Positions 1 to 8,526 are shown, counted from the first letter of the stretch. The stretch is 64,000 nucleotides of DNA from an uncultured Lachnospiraceae bacterium (GCA_902774915.1 CACYKH010000012.1:1-64000); one strand, 5' to 3'. Notes: generated by a model not told the origin, from the sequence alone. Program-made: numbers and translations.

Positions 1-95
1 TCTCTTATTTCCAGGTCGAGGTTCTTTATAACATGCTGCTGCACTCCCCCGTTGGAAAATGATTTACAAAGCTTTTCTGTTCTGAGAATACTCAT
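1..95 (-). CDS. ABC transporter ATP-binding protein, N-terminal fragment (cut by window edge)
   Basis: Only the first 31 codons are inside the window; the gene runs off the left edge. The start (MSILRTEKLCKSFSNGG) has an AGGAG ribosome site 7 to 8 bases upstream. The beginning, a beta strand followed by 'LCKSFSNGGVQQHVIKNLDLEI', is typical of MacB/LolD-type ATPases that pair with FtsX-like permeases. The Walker motifs lie outside the window, so subfamily is an inference from the N-terminus alone. Confidence 0.7.
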   Translation of the reverse strand, partial: MSILRTEKLCKSFSNGGVQQHVIKNLDLEIR

Positions 96-150
96 CGTTT
101 TAACTCCTTTTTTCCTATCAATACTGAGTAGTTATATAATTACCTAAAAA

Positions 151-209
151 AATAAACCACATACACTACAACATTTTTCATCTTATGGTTGTAGTATATA
201 TGGTTTATT
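151..209 (-). terminator. Rho-independent terminator of the SDR epimerase gene
   Basis: Inverted arms at 151-172 and 188-209 form a 22-bp stem. The two arms differ from perfect pairing at two places that become G.U pairs only in minus-strand RNA. A run of seven U follows the stem on the minus strand. The structure therefore ends transcription of the epimerase gene. The rest of 96-313 shows nothing else I can name. Confidence 0.75.
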
Positions 210-313
210 ACTATTCTTCTTTATCAGACAATTATTAAATTATTAACAAATTCTTATCTGTTGTTGTCAAGCCTCTAACAAGATTTTACATAATTGGGTT
301 CTTACCACCAATC

Positions 314-1336
314 TTAAATACTCCTTTTTGAATCTTCTAATGCTTTAATCACCTTGTCACACCACTGGTCGAACTCAGGATCAACAACCTGACATTCCGG
401 ATGCGAAAGAACGTAATCAAGAGCTATTCTTACACCCTGATCAAACCTTATTGTTGTCTTCATATCAGGAACAACTCTCTTTAGCTTGCTATTATCAAAT
501 ACAACCGAAACAGACTTATCGCCAGTAAGACTACCCTCAAAATCAAAGCCATACTTATCACCAACATCACTAAGATATTCTGAAGCAATATGATAAGCCT
601 TCAGCTTAACACCCAGTGCATCTGCAATAGTCTGATAGATCTGATTCCAGGTAAGTGTTTCATCGCCAGTAATCTGGAAGGCCTCACCAATAGCATGTCT
701 GTTACCCATAAGACCTGTATAACCAATAGCAAAATCCTTGTTAAATGTAACCGTCCATAGTGATGTTCCATCACCCTGAATAATGACTGGCTTTCCTTCC
801 TGCATACGCTTGATAACCTGGAAAAATCCTTTCTTTCCATGAACTCCGAGAGGAACATTTCGCTCATCATATGTATGGCTAGGTCTTACTATTGTAACTG
901 GGAATCCCTCCTCACGATATTTCTTCATAAGAAACTCTTCGCAGGCAATCTTATTACGAGAATATTCCCAATGAGGATTTGCAAGAGATGTTCCCTCTGT
1001 TATTACATAGTTTGCAGCTGGCTTGTTATAAGCAGATGCCGAACTAATGTAGATATACTGTTTTGTTCTATCCTTAAAAAGACGGTAATCTCTTTCAACC
1101 TGGTCCTGTGTAAAACCAATGAACTCATTAACAACATCAAATGTCATCCCATCCAGAGCTTTCTCTGCTGCAGCCTCGTCTGAAATATCGCAAACAATCT
1201 GATGCACTCCTTTAGGAACAACATCACTTCTATTACCACGGTTCAGAAGCCAAACCTCCCAACCAAGTTCTTCAGCAAGTCTCTTAACTATTGCGGTACT
1301 GATAGTACCTGTTCCACCAATAAATAACGCCTTCAT
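314..1336 (-). CDS. NAD-dependent epimerase/dehydratase (extended SDR family)
   Basis: A 340-residue protein with an N-terminal Rossmann fold; the GGTGTIS nucleotide-binding motif lies at residues 7-13. The active-site signature is 'SSASAYNK' followed by YSRNK near residue 126, the YxxxK pair of extended short-chain dehydrogenases. The C-terminal half would bind a nucleotide sugar or similar substrate, but I cannot name it. The protein resembles plant CSP41-like and isoflavone-reductase-like SDR proteins of Firmicutes. The start has AAGGAGG upstream. It is a single gene with its own terminator downstream; the spacing to the next gene upstream is 81 bases. Confidence 0.85.
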   Translation of the reverse strand: MKALFIGGTGTISTAIVKRLAEELGWEVWLLNRGNRSDVVPKGVHQIVCDISDEAAAEKALDGMTFDVVNEFIGFTQDQVERDYRLFKDRTKQYIYISSASAYNKPAANYVITEGTSLANPHWEYSRNKIACEEFLMKKYREEGFPVTIVRPSHTYDERNVPLGVHGKKGFFQVIKRMQEGKPVIIQGDGTSLWTVTFNKDFAIGYTGLMGNRHAIGEAFQITGDETLTWNQIYQTIADALGVKLKAYHIASEYLSDVGDKYGFDFEGSLTGDKSVSVVFDNSKLKRVVPDMKTTIRFDQGVRIALDYVLSHPECQVVDPEFDQWCDKVIKALEDSKRSI

Positions 1337-1417
1337 ACTTCCTCCTTAGATCATCATCTTTTAAATCTTTGTACAAATTTCTGTGAATGGTTCTTTTCAT
1401 TTTGTACATATATTGTT

Positions 1418-2374
1418 TTAGTGAATATTCAGTACAACAATCTCTGGATAATTATTTATCCTTACAGGTGCCACACTATTTCCCAAACCACGACTAATTA
1501 TCATTGTAGTATTTCCGAACTGATGCTCGCCTTCATAAAGCTCAGGAAAGAATCCGAAGTCCGGAGAAAAGAGTCCGCCCTTTCCCGGAATGATAATCTG
1601 TCCACCATGCACATGTCCTGTAAGAACAATGTCCGCTCCAGATTCCTCATATTTCTCATAATCATTTGGTTCATGCGCAAGAAGCATTTTTAGTTTATTA
1701 TCAGTATCAAACTTAGGAACGTTATCCATATTATTATCAAGTGTTCCTATCAGCTGAATATTATCCAGTTCTACCTTCTGTCCATCAATAAAATGCACTC
1801 CTAAGTTCTGAATATTATTTATATATTCATCATACCTCTCGCCGTGCATTCTTACTTCATGATTACCTGTAATATAATAAACTGGAGCTATCTCTACTGC
1901 GCCTTCAAAGAAGTCTTCAGTAAACTGGTAGCAGGTATGAGTTGAATCGACTGCATCTCCGGTTACCACTATGATATCCGGCTTCTGTTCTTTTATCTTT
2001 TTAAGAATTGCGCCCTGATTAAATCCAAATAATTGATTATGAAAATCAGAAATCTGTACCACCCGGCAATCAAAACCTGCTTCGTATTCATATTCCGTCA
2101 CCACTATATGATAATTCTGATAAAGACAGAAAATGCAGGCTATAATAAGCAGAACCAGAAATACAGGAACTGTAATATAAAACTTTTTCTTCTTTGTTTT
2201 ATGATGGAAAATCCTCATTCCTAAGAAAGCACCTAACGCTCCACCAACCACCGAAAATGCAATCAGCGTAGCCTCTGATATTCGGTATTTTCCATTCTCC
2301 GCTTTCTTCTTATCTATACCAAATAATAAGAAAGCCGCAACATTTACAAGTACTAAATATAAAGCAAGAAACAT
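1418..2374 (-). CDS. DUF1294 membrane domain fused to a calcineurin-like metallophosphoesterase
   Basis: 318 residues. Residues 1-85 match the DUF1294 pattern: a first helix, 'GIDKKKAENGKYRISE', a glycine-rich second helix and 'HHKTKKKKF', then a third helix. From about residue 100 comes a YkuE-like phosphoesterase with all metal motifs: DFH (110-112), GD..D (139-143), GNHE (170-173), H234 and GHVHGGQ (253-259). The enzyme domain should face outside or sit at the membrane. YkuE-type proteins are usually anchored by a different N-terminus, so the DUF1294 anchor is noteworthy. It follows the AmmeMemo gene by 29 bases and is probably co-transcribed. Confidence 0.88.
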   Translation of the reverse strand: MFLALYLVLVNVAAFLLFGIDKKKAENGKYRISEATLIAFSVVGGALGAFLGMRIFHHKTKKKKFYITVPVFLVLLIIACIFCLYQNYHIVVTEYEYEAGFDCRVVQISDFHNQLFGFNQGAILKKIKEQKPDIIVVTGDAVDSTHTCYQFTEDFFEGAVEIAPVYYITGNHEVRMHGERYDEYINNIQNLGVHFIDGQKVELDNIQLIGTLDNNMDNVPKFDTDNKLKMLLAHEPNDYEKYEESGADIVLTGHVHGGQIIIPGKGGLFSPDFGFFPELYEGEHQFGNTTMIISRGLGNSVAPVRINNYPEIVVLNIH

Positions 2375-2403
2375 GTTCTATCCTCTACAAAACGTTTTTG
2401 TCA

Positions 2404-3813
2404 TTATTTATGTCGAATAACCTCAAAGCGTTGAAGTGTATAGTCATCAGATGGTCTGATGCCACCCTTCTGCATAGCTATAGACACCTGAGTATCTATA
2501 TCATCCACACCGTCAAGATCAGGAAGCAGGAGTCCCCTCTTATATCCACAGGTTACGATAACTCCATATCTCTTCACATCAAGCTGATCTTTACTATCTA
2601 TATCCTCAGGTTCTCCCAGAACATCAACATTTATCTCAAGCCATTTCAGTTCATCCTCCGTTATGGCCTCGAACCTTGGATCCTGAGTTGACGCACTGAT
2701 GGCATTTCGCACTATCTCCTCAGCCACGCTGCTGGTAGTTGGTGCAATAGTTCCAATACATCCACGGAGCTCTCCATTCTTATGAATAGAAACAAATGCT
2801 CCCGCCCTCTTTTCAAATATCTCAGCAGGAAGTTCCTTCAGTATCTCATCCGGAATATCCTTTGGAACGCTGAGCCTCTTCCCTATCTTTATATAGCTTT
2901 CAAGAGATGCCCTCGCAAGCTTTACATACCCATCCGACTTTGCCTTTTCTTCTTCAAGCTTTGTCATTACCTTATCAAGAAAGCATCTTTCAAAATCTTT
3001 TGTTCCAACGCTCTCCTTCGGATAGAAAGTACAAATACCGTATCCAACACCGGTAACATCCTGGTGAGACAAAGCTTTAGCTTCAACATCTATCCCGTCA
3101 AATGCCCCTGACATAATTACAAATGAACGGTGTCCACATTCTGCAGCCTTGTCACAGAACTCTTCATCAAAGTCCAGCATCTCACCAAAAGCGCCGCGAC
3201 CAGCCACATCCATTATTCTTTCATCATAAACCGGACCTTCCTTGGCGAAGCCATAAGGTCCATATTCCTGAAGCTTGTGGGACAGATCTCCAGATGCAAC
3301 AAATACAGCCTTACGACCAAGTTCATTTACTGCATCCTTTATGTAAATTCCAAGCTGATAATGATCTATAAGAGAAAGACCTGAAAGTCCAATTCGTACA
3401 ATCTTTCCACCTTTGTAGAATTTACGAATGAAGTAAAGCGGAACCATTGTGCCGTGGTCGAGTTCTCTATCCTGCTCACCCTCTATACCTGCAGGAAAAT
3501 CATCTTCAAATAGTTTGTCCGTCAATTTATTAACAAGCTCATAATCATATTCTTCCTCAAAACTCACCCCAGGAGCTCTAAAATTACCAAAATCTCCCAC
3601 CGCCTTCTGGCCTGGAGAAATGTGGAAATAGTTAGAATACATAGTTGTATGTGGACTTGTGATAATAATTGTATCTGGCGCAATATCTGCTATCTCACGA
3701 GCCACCTGATCATATGCATTAATAGTCTCCTGAATCTGAAGTTCACTTCCGCGTCCAACATCCGGCACGATCATCGGTGGATGTGGAACCATAAAAGCAG
3801 CTACTATCCCCAT
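2404..3813 (-). CDS. AmmeMemoRadiSam system protein: MEMO/LigB-like domain fused to AMMECR1 domain
   Basis: 469 residues. The first ~270 residues are a class III extradiol-dioxygenase/MEMO-like domain (starts 'VAAFMVPHPPMIVPDVG', later 'ITSPHTTMYS', 'VASGDLSHKL', 'CGHRS'). The last ~180 residues are an AMMECR1 domain with the hallmark RGCIGT and the flanking 'AGAFVSIHKNGEL'. The fusion corresponds to AmmeMemoRadiSam protein A. The function is not established; a redox or radical-SAM related protein modification has been suggested from gene neighbourhoods. No partner radical-SAM gene lies next to it here. AAGGAGG precedes the start. A TATAAT at 3839-3844 could be its own promoter. Confidence 0.88.
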   Translation of the reverse strand: MGIVAAFMVPHPPMIVPDVGRGSELQIQETINAYDQVAREIADIAPDTIIITSPHTTMYSNYFHISPGQKAVGDFGNFRAPGVSFEEEYDYELVNKLTDKLFEDDFPAGIEGEQDRELDHGTMVPLYFIRKFYKGGKIVRIGLSGLSLIDHYQLGIYIKDAVNELGRKAVFVASGDLSHKLQEYGPYGFAKEGPVYDERIMDVAGRGAFGEMLDFDEEFCDKAAECGHRSFVIMSGAFDGIDVEAKALSHQDVTGVGYGICTFYPKESVGTKDFERCFLDKVMTKLEEEKAKSDGYVKLARASLESYIKIGKRLSVPKDIPDEILKELPAEIFEKRAGAFVSIHKNGELRGCIGTIAPTTSSVAEEIVRNAISASTQDPRFEAITEDELKWLEINVDVLGEPEDIDSKDQLDVKRYGVIVTCGYKRGLLLPDLDGVDDIDTQVSIAMQKGGIRPSDDYTLQRFEVIRHK

Positions 3814-3838
3814 ATATTAACCCTCCTTATAGTTCTGA

Positions 3839-3868
3839 ATTATACACTAAAAAACCCATCGGGGACAA
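3839..3868 (-). promoter_or_regulatory. Possible promoter of the AmmeMemo gene, overlapping the upstream terminator
   Basis: On the minus strand TATAAT (3839-3844) lies 18 bases after TTGTCC (3863-3868). The -35 element is inside the loop and arm of the terminator that closes the S41 protease gene, so one stretch would end one transcript and start the next. The -35 match is weak (4 of 6). Confidence 0.4.
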
Positions 3869-3882
3869 TCCCGACGGGTTTT
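3851..3882 (-). terminator. Rho-independent terminator of the ABC/S41 operon
   Basis: Arms at 3851-3864 and 3869-3882 (AAAACCCATCGGG with CCCGACGGGTTTT) pair with one G.U on the minus strand and are followed by U6. It lies 7 bases after the S41 stop codon. Confidence 0.85.
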
Positions 3883-3888
3883 AAATAA

Positions 3889-5694
3889 TCAATCAAAACT
3901 GTTCGCTACATAATCAAGAGGATAATCCGCACCTTCATCAAAGATTGCGGTAATTGCTGTTTCATCAAAAGTAATCTTCTCATCAAATGGTGTTCTACCA
4001 ACATGATCTGTATAGGTATCGATTGCAATCTCTCCATCCTCAAGGAGATTTGGTACTGCCGAAAAGCTGATACCTCCTGCCCCGAAGTCTTTACCTGTTG
4101 TTGCCTGGCAGGAGCTGTTAGTACTTGTGAATCCCATTACCTTTACATTTGGAAATTGTCCCATTATGTAGGTCATGTCATCGCCAGCGCTTACGCATTC
4201 AGCATTTACCAGAAGTATTATCTGTCCGTCATGCCACAAATCTTCACCCTCGAAGGTTGAAGGAACGCCCTTTACATATTTCCCATCTTCACCTCTTTCG
4301 TAGGTTGCGGTGGCCTCGTTTATCACTGCACTGTAGTATGTGAGATGCTCTCCGAGAGGTGCAAAAAGCTGAGCCACACCATTTACGAAGTATGGTGATC
4401 CGCCGCCGTTTTGTCTTAGATCGAAAATAATATTTTTTACACCTTCTTCCTTAAGAGAAAGAACCTCACCTCTCAGTTTATCGGTCATTTCTGAATAATC
4501 TGATGTTGTGTAAGTATTCTCATCATAAGCCATCTGACTTATTCTTATCAGGTATGTATCTTCAGTCACTTCCTGCCAGTTGAGATTAGTTATGTTAACT
4601 CCCTTATCAATTTTATCCATTGTATCTCGTAGTCTTGGAGCATATATTCCAAGGCTTGGAGCTGTTACTATCTTCTCAGAGCCATCAGAGTCGATATATG
4701 TTATGTTAACCATTGTGTTTTCTTTTAAATTATTATCTGACTTATCTTTTACGGTCTCTCCAGGTACATAGGTATCACCATATTCCATGTTTGGACCTAT
4801 TCCAGCTGCATATATAGGAATGAAGAATTCTTCATTTTCTCTTACAGGATACTGATCCATATAGTAAGTAACTTCATTCATAAGCTCATCGATAGGAATG
4901 CCATTCCACTTTGTGATTACAGTTCCATTCTTGATGCCGGCATTCTTAAGTGTCAGTCTGTCAGCCTCTGCTGTATCTGGCATGAAATCCTTCTTTACTG
5001 AGTAGAATCCAATCTCATCATGTTCTTCTGAATCTATAGTATAACAGTTCGAATATCCTTCTACATTTACAGCTACAACTTCACCTGTTTCAAGTCTAGC
5101 CAGGGAAAGACCATAATCATTTCCATAAGAACGGCAGATTGCATCTCTACAAAGTCCTTCACTTGTTTCTGTATAGCTGACATGTCCATCATAGAATTCA
5201 CCAGTGAACATATGCCATGCTTTATAGTTTTCTACATGATCCTGGGTTTTATCAACCTCTTTAAAGATTGGCTTATACTTTGCGTAGAGCTCATCCCAGT
5301 CGATTCCTTTTTCTTCACCAAGAATATAATGGGCTTTCATCATTGCGAAGGCTTCCTCAAAATCTGCGAGATATGGGAGTTTTTTATACATTGGTGAGAA
5401 GCACATAAATACAAGGTTTGCAGCAATCATAAGTGCAGAAATTATTGCAACGATTCTCTTCTTAGTAACCTCTTTTTCCGTCATAAAGAGGCAGATGAGC
5501 TGAAGGGCTGCTGCGATGTAGATTCCTGCCTGACCCTTATCAAAGCCACCAAACACTGCAAGCACTATAGCGAAGAATGTTGGCGCTGCATAAACCAGCC
5601 TCCATCTGTTTGATGCTCTTTTAACCGAAAGCTTTGCTACAAAAAAGAGAAAGATCATTAGAGCAAATTCTATTATTGAAAATGATACATCCAT
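3889..5694 (-). CDS. Membrane-anchored S41-family (C-terminal processing) peptidase
   Basis: 601 residues. The first ~115 residues hold four hydrophobic segments. A long central part follows, and the C-terminal half is an S41 peptidase core: 'IIFDLRQNGGGSPYFVNG' and 'ILLVNAECVSAGDD', with the probable nucleophile Ser502, then 'VMGFTSTN'. S41 enzymes use a Ser/Lys pair outside the cytoplasmic membrane; which Lys serves here is not clear by eye. The gene is the last of an ABC exporter operon (ATPase, two permeases, protease), 54 bases after the second permease. In this context it could process or degrade the exported peptide, or confer resistance to it; that is inference. Confidence 0.8.
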   Translation of the reverse strand: MDVSFSIIEFALMIFLFFVAKLSVKRASNRWRLVYAAPTFFAIVLAVFGGFDKGQAGIYIAAALQLICLFMTEKEVTKKRIVAIISALMIAANLVFMCFSPMYKKLPYLADFEEAFAMMKAHYILGEEKGIDWDELYAKYKPIFKEVDKTQDHVENYKAWHMFTGEFYDGHVSYTETSEGLCRDAICRSYGNDYGLSLARLETGEVVAVNVEGYSNCYTIDSEEHDEIGFYSVKKDFMPDTAEADRLTLKNAGIKNGTVITKWNGIPIDELMNEVTYYMDQYPVRENEEFFIPIYAAGIGPNMEYGDTYVPGETVKDKSDNNLKENTMVNITYIDSDGSEKIVTAPSLGIYAPRLRDTMDKIDKGVNITNLNWQEVTEDTYLIRISQMAYDENTYTTSDYSEMTDKLRGEVLSLKEEGVKNIIFDLRQNGGGSPYFVNGVAQLFAPLGEHLTYYSAVINEATATYERGEDGKYVKGVPSTFEGEDLWHDGQIILLVNAECVSAGDDMTYIMGQFPNVKVMGFTSTNSSCQATTGKDFGAGGISFSAVPNLLEDGEIAIDTYTDHVGRTPFDEKITFDETAITAIFDEGADYPLDYVANSFD

Positions 5695-5711
5695 TTTTAT
5701 TTCCTTTCCAA

Positions 5712-5750
5712 AATGTAACGATTAGGTTCAAAACCTATCTGTCACGTTTT
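5712..5750 (-). repeat. Intercistronic hairpin before the S41 gene
   Basis: Imperfect arms on either side of about 5731 (left arm 5712-5729, right arm 5733-5750, core TAGGTT/AACCTA) form a stem with several mismatches, located between permease stop and protease ribosome site. It may alter the amount of protease mRNA relative to the permeases. Confidence 0.4.
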
Positions 5751-6543
5751 AGTTTAATTCGTCTCGTCTGAAGAGTGCATATCCCATGAAGAGATAAAAT
5801 GCAGTCATCACTAGTGATGCCACGATAGTACCTATTACGAGTCCTGAAGAAACACTGCTTTCGTAGGAGTTATAATATACAATTCCTTTGCTTGGATCGA
5901 GGTTATATATGCTCCAGCCCTTGTAATCACATAAAAGCGCCATATTGAAAATGCTGACAAAAATGGATTTTGAATGAGCGAGCATGTTATTTAGAAGAGC
6001 CGGTGACATGCAGGTTATAAATCCTATCGCCATTATGATATATGGATTCTTGATCAGAAATGTCAGTACTGCAAAGAATGCTGCGAGTCTTAGCATCGGG
6101 AAGATCATTAAGCACGTCCTTATCATCACATCTCCGAAAACAAGTGAATCTCCCCAGCCTGTCTTTAACCAGGCTGTAAGTATTGGCACAAAGCACAGAA
6201 GTGTTGCAAAAACTGAACCAATGATAATTCCCATAAGTGTTCTTGCAAAGAAAATACTCTTACGTGAATGTCCAGATAATACTTCATAATTTGCAACCTT
6301 ATCTTTATAATCTTCCCCGCAGATGATTCCTACAATAAGGGCTAGTATAAATATAGGAAATTCATAGGTGACCTCATGTATATCCGCCAGCATTCCACTT
6401 GCTCCAACTGAATAGGTACCCCTTTCTGTTTCTGAATTAAGAAATCCGATCAACCCCATGACGAAAATGAATACGATATATATTCTTATCATCAGTTTGC
6501 TGTGATAGATCTCATACCAGATTGATTTCGTTATATTTTTCAT
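5749..6543 (-). CDS. ABC-2 type transporter permease
   Basis: 264 residues with six predicted membrane spans (first 'IYIVFIFVMGLIGFL', last 'VIGTIVASLVMTAFYLFMGYALF'). The 'EDYKDKVANYEVLSGHSRKSIFFART' stretch after the second span is the coupling region seen in bacitracin- and lantibiotic-immunity type permeases. A very similar segment occurs in the neighbouring permease ('GDKTINYELMAGHSRDKVFAGR'), so the two are paralogues that probably form a heterodimer. AGGAG upstream of the start. It is the third gene of the operon. Confidence 0.88.
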   Translation of the reverse strand: MKNITKSIWYEIYHSKLMIRIYIVFIFVMGLIGFLNSETERGTYSVGASGMLADIHEVTYEFPIFILALIVGIICGEDYKDKVANYEVLSGHSRKSIFFARTLMGIIIGSVFATLLCFVPILTAWLKTGWGDSLVFGDVMIRTCLMIFPMLRLAAFFAVLTFLIKNPYIIMAIGFITCMSPALLNNMLAHSKSIFVSIFNMALLCDYKGWSIYNLDPSKGIVYYNSYESSVSSGLVIGTIVASLVMTAFYLFMGYALFRRDELN

Positions 6544-6559
6544 TATTTTCTCCTAAAAG

Positions 6560-6577
6560 GTGACGAGTCTTCGTCAC
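6560..6577 (-). repeat. Intercistronic hairpin between the two permease genes
   Basis: Perfect 7-bp arms GTGACGA (6560-6566) and TCGTCAC (6571-6577) with a 4-base loop; on the minus strand they are followed by CCUUUU and then the AGGAG of the next gene. It could act as a weak attenuator or an mRNA stabiliser. Confidence 0.45.
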
Positions 6578-6581
6578 GTTT

Positions 6582-7382
6582 CTAATCTCTGTCTGTCTTC
6601 TTGAAATTGATATATGCTATTGTCAGATAGATTGCTGCAGCGACAATTGATACGACTATCGTCTTCCAGATCAGATCTCCAGGTACTGACGTATCAAAAA
6701 TAACCGCTGTCTTTCCATCTACCACTTCATACCTTGAATTGCTTGTAGAAAGAAGTGTTGCTGCATTTGTCATACTGAAAGAAAATTTCAGATCAATCTC
6801 AAACATATCCTGAAGTATAGAAGCAATTAAGGTAGTTACCATGAATAGTGCATAGCTAAGTGCTATACCCTTACCAGCACTTCTTGAAATACTTGCAAGC
6901 ATTATCGTGAGAGCTGTGAATCTTATTATTGGAAATATGGTAAGAAAAGATCTTAAAAGCACCTCATTCATATTTGTCTCCACTCCCCATCCGTTAATGA
7001 GAGTCAGATATCCAAGTGGAAATAGCATTATTACAAATACCAGCACCGCGCCCCAAAGAAAACTTGCTATTACTCGTCCGGCAAAAACCTTATCCCTGCT
7101 GTGACCTGCCATCAGTTCATAATTGATGGTCTTGTCGCCTGCATCTCCAGACATCACTTTGCAGGCAAGGATCATAATACCGAAACACATGAATATAAAG
7201 ACCGTTCCCATTTCCGTAGATGCAAAGTACGCGCTGGCTGTCATCACTGAAGTCGAATCCGGATTAATCATTCCCATTAGGTAGAATCCAAACAGTGGTA
7301 TGACGAGAAGTGTGAGTATCGTGATCCAGTTCACTGTATCCCGGCGTGCGCTATAATTTAATGATTTGATTATATTAAACAT
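6582..7382 (-). CDS. ABC-2 type transporter permease
   Basis: About 266 residues, six membrane spans. I take the start at 7382 (MFNIIKSLNYSARRD) because it has AAGGAG 8 bases upstream; an in-frame ATG at 7412, overlapping the ATPase stop, has none and would add ten residues. The loop 'GDAGDKTINYELMAGHSRDKVFAG' matches the paralogous permease downstream. It forms the membrane part of the exporter driven by the ATPase upstream. Confidence 0.87.
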   Translation of the reverse strand: MFNIIKSLNYSARRDTVNWITILTLLVIPLFGFYLMGMINPDSTSVMTASAYFASTEMGTVFIFMCFGIMILACKVMSGDAGDKTINYELMAGHSRDKVFAGRVIASFLWGAVLVFVIMLFPLGYLTLINGWGVETNMNEVLLRSFLTIFPIIRFTALTIMLASISRSAGKGIALSYALFMVTTLIASILQDMFEIDLKFSFSMTNAATLLSTSNSRYEVVDGKTAVIFDTSVPGDLIWKTIVVSIVAAAIYLTIAYINFKKTDRD

Positions 7383-7400
7383 ATTTGAACTCCTTTCAAA

Positions 7401-7419
7401 ACCGGCAATCATTGCCGGT
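7401..7419 (-). repeat. Perfect palindrome overlapping the ATPase stop codon
   Basis: ACCGGCAAT / ATTGCCGGT with a single central C, covering the last codons and TGA of the ATPase gene. On the minus strand UUUU follows. With so short a loop the RNA stem would lose its innermost pairs. It is the first of three hairpins in the gaps of this operon. Confidence 0.45.
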
Positions 7420-8326
7420 CTTGAACCATTCGCATGTAGTAGTCTTCAAGGTTAACTTCATTCTTTGAAAGCTCTACAGGAATGATTCCATTATCATAGA
7501 GAGTTTTAGAAATGTTATGGATGTCATCCAGCCCCTCGTAAATTCTCAGACTTCCATCTTCAAGGGCTTCTACCGTTTCAATCCCACACTCCCTGGTGAG
7601 TATCGAGCTTGCCTTCTCATTATTATCTGTATCGATGTGGTAGTATTCGCTGCAGGCAGCCCTGAGCTCATCAGCTGTAAATACTCCCTTAATCTGTCCA
7701 TGATTTATGAAGATGTAATCTGTACAAAGTAGTGAAAGCTCGCTTAAGATGTGAGATGAGATTACCATTGTAATGTCATCTTCTTTATTAAGCTTTCTGA
7801 AGAGTTCTCTTATCTCAACTATACCTTCAGGGTCGAGACCATTTATCGGTTCATCCAGAACCATGAATTCAGGCTTACCCATGAGTGCATTTGCAAGACC
7901 AAGTCTTTGTCTCATACCAAGGGAGAAGTTCTTCACTATCTTTTTTCCTGTATCCTGAAGGTTAACTATCTCAAGAACTTCATCCACTCTGGACTTATCC
8001 GGAATACCTTTTTGAAGTCTTTGCTTCTCAAGGTTCTCGCGAGCTGTCATCTTATCTTTCTCGTATGGAGTCTCTATCATGAAGCTCATTCTTGTTCTTG
8101 CATGGTTGAGGCCTTTTTCATCTGTAGCCCCGTACATTTCCAGCTCACCACCAGTTGGAAATGCAAGCCCGCCCATTATCTTCATAATAGTTGTCTTGCC
8201 TGCGCCGTTCGGTCCAATAAGACCAACTATACTTCCCTTCTTAATCTGGAACGAAACGTCGTCAAGAGCCTTTTGAGTTCCATATTGTTTTGTAAGATTT
8301 CTTACATCTACTATTACATCTGACAT
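7409..8326 (-). CDS. ABC transporter ATP-binding protein (bacitracin/lantibiotic exporter type)
   Basis: 305 residues. Walker A GPNGAGKT at 38-45, signature 'FSLGMRQRLG' near 145, Walker B 'FMVLDEP' near 162, and the H-loop 'SSHILSEL'. The C-terminal extension of ~90 residues is as in BcrA-like ATPases. It heads the operon ATPase-permease-permease-S41 peptidase. The start has AGGAG 7 bases upstream. BcrA-type systems export membrane-active peptides or protect against them; the substrate here is unknown. Confidence 0.9.
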   Translation of the reverse strand: MSDVIVDVRNLTKQYGTQKALDDVSFQIKKGSIVGLIGPNGAGKTTIMKIMGGLAFPTGGELEMYGATDEKGLNHARTRMSFMIETPYEKDKMTARENLEKQRLQKGIPDKSRVDEVLEIVNLQDTGKKIVKNFSLGMRQRLGLANALMGKPEFMVLDEPINGLDPEGIVEIRELFRKLNKEDDITMVISSHILSELSLLCTDYIFINHGQIKGVFTADELRAACSEYYHIDTDNNEKASSILTRECGIETVEALEDGSLRIYEGLDDIHNISKTLYDNGIIPVELSKNEVNLEDYYMRMVQDRQ

Positions 8327-8439
8327 GTTTTTATCTCCTATTTGAATGAGTTTTTTCTTCGACTGATACCACTATAAAATTAAAATATAAAGAAAATCTT
8401 AAATTTTTAAATTTTATAAAATTAGGGTCTTCTCAAAAA

Positions 8440-8491
8440 CGGTCAATGGAATATAATAGTTATTAACCGGACCGGTCAATGGTTATTATTA
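8440..8491. promoter_or_regulatory. Divergent promoter/operator region between two ABC exporter operons
   Basis: The 10-mer CGGTCAATGG occurs at 8440-8449 and again at 8473-8482, 33 bases apart. On the minus strand each copy contains TTGACC; the second is followed after 17 bases by TTATAT, a plausible promoter for the ATPase at 8326. On the plus strand TTAACC (8463-8468) and TTATTA (8486-8491) are 17 apart and could serve the gene at 8527. The interrupted palindrome TAACC-N12-GGTTA around the second copy is a candidate site for the TetR protein encoded at 10272. Confidence 0.45.
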
Positions 8492-8526
8492 GAAAACAAT
8501 TAATTATTCAAGTGAAGGAAAAATAT

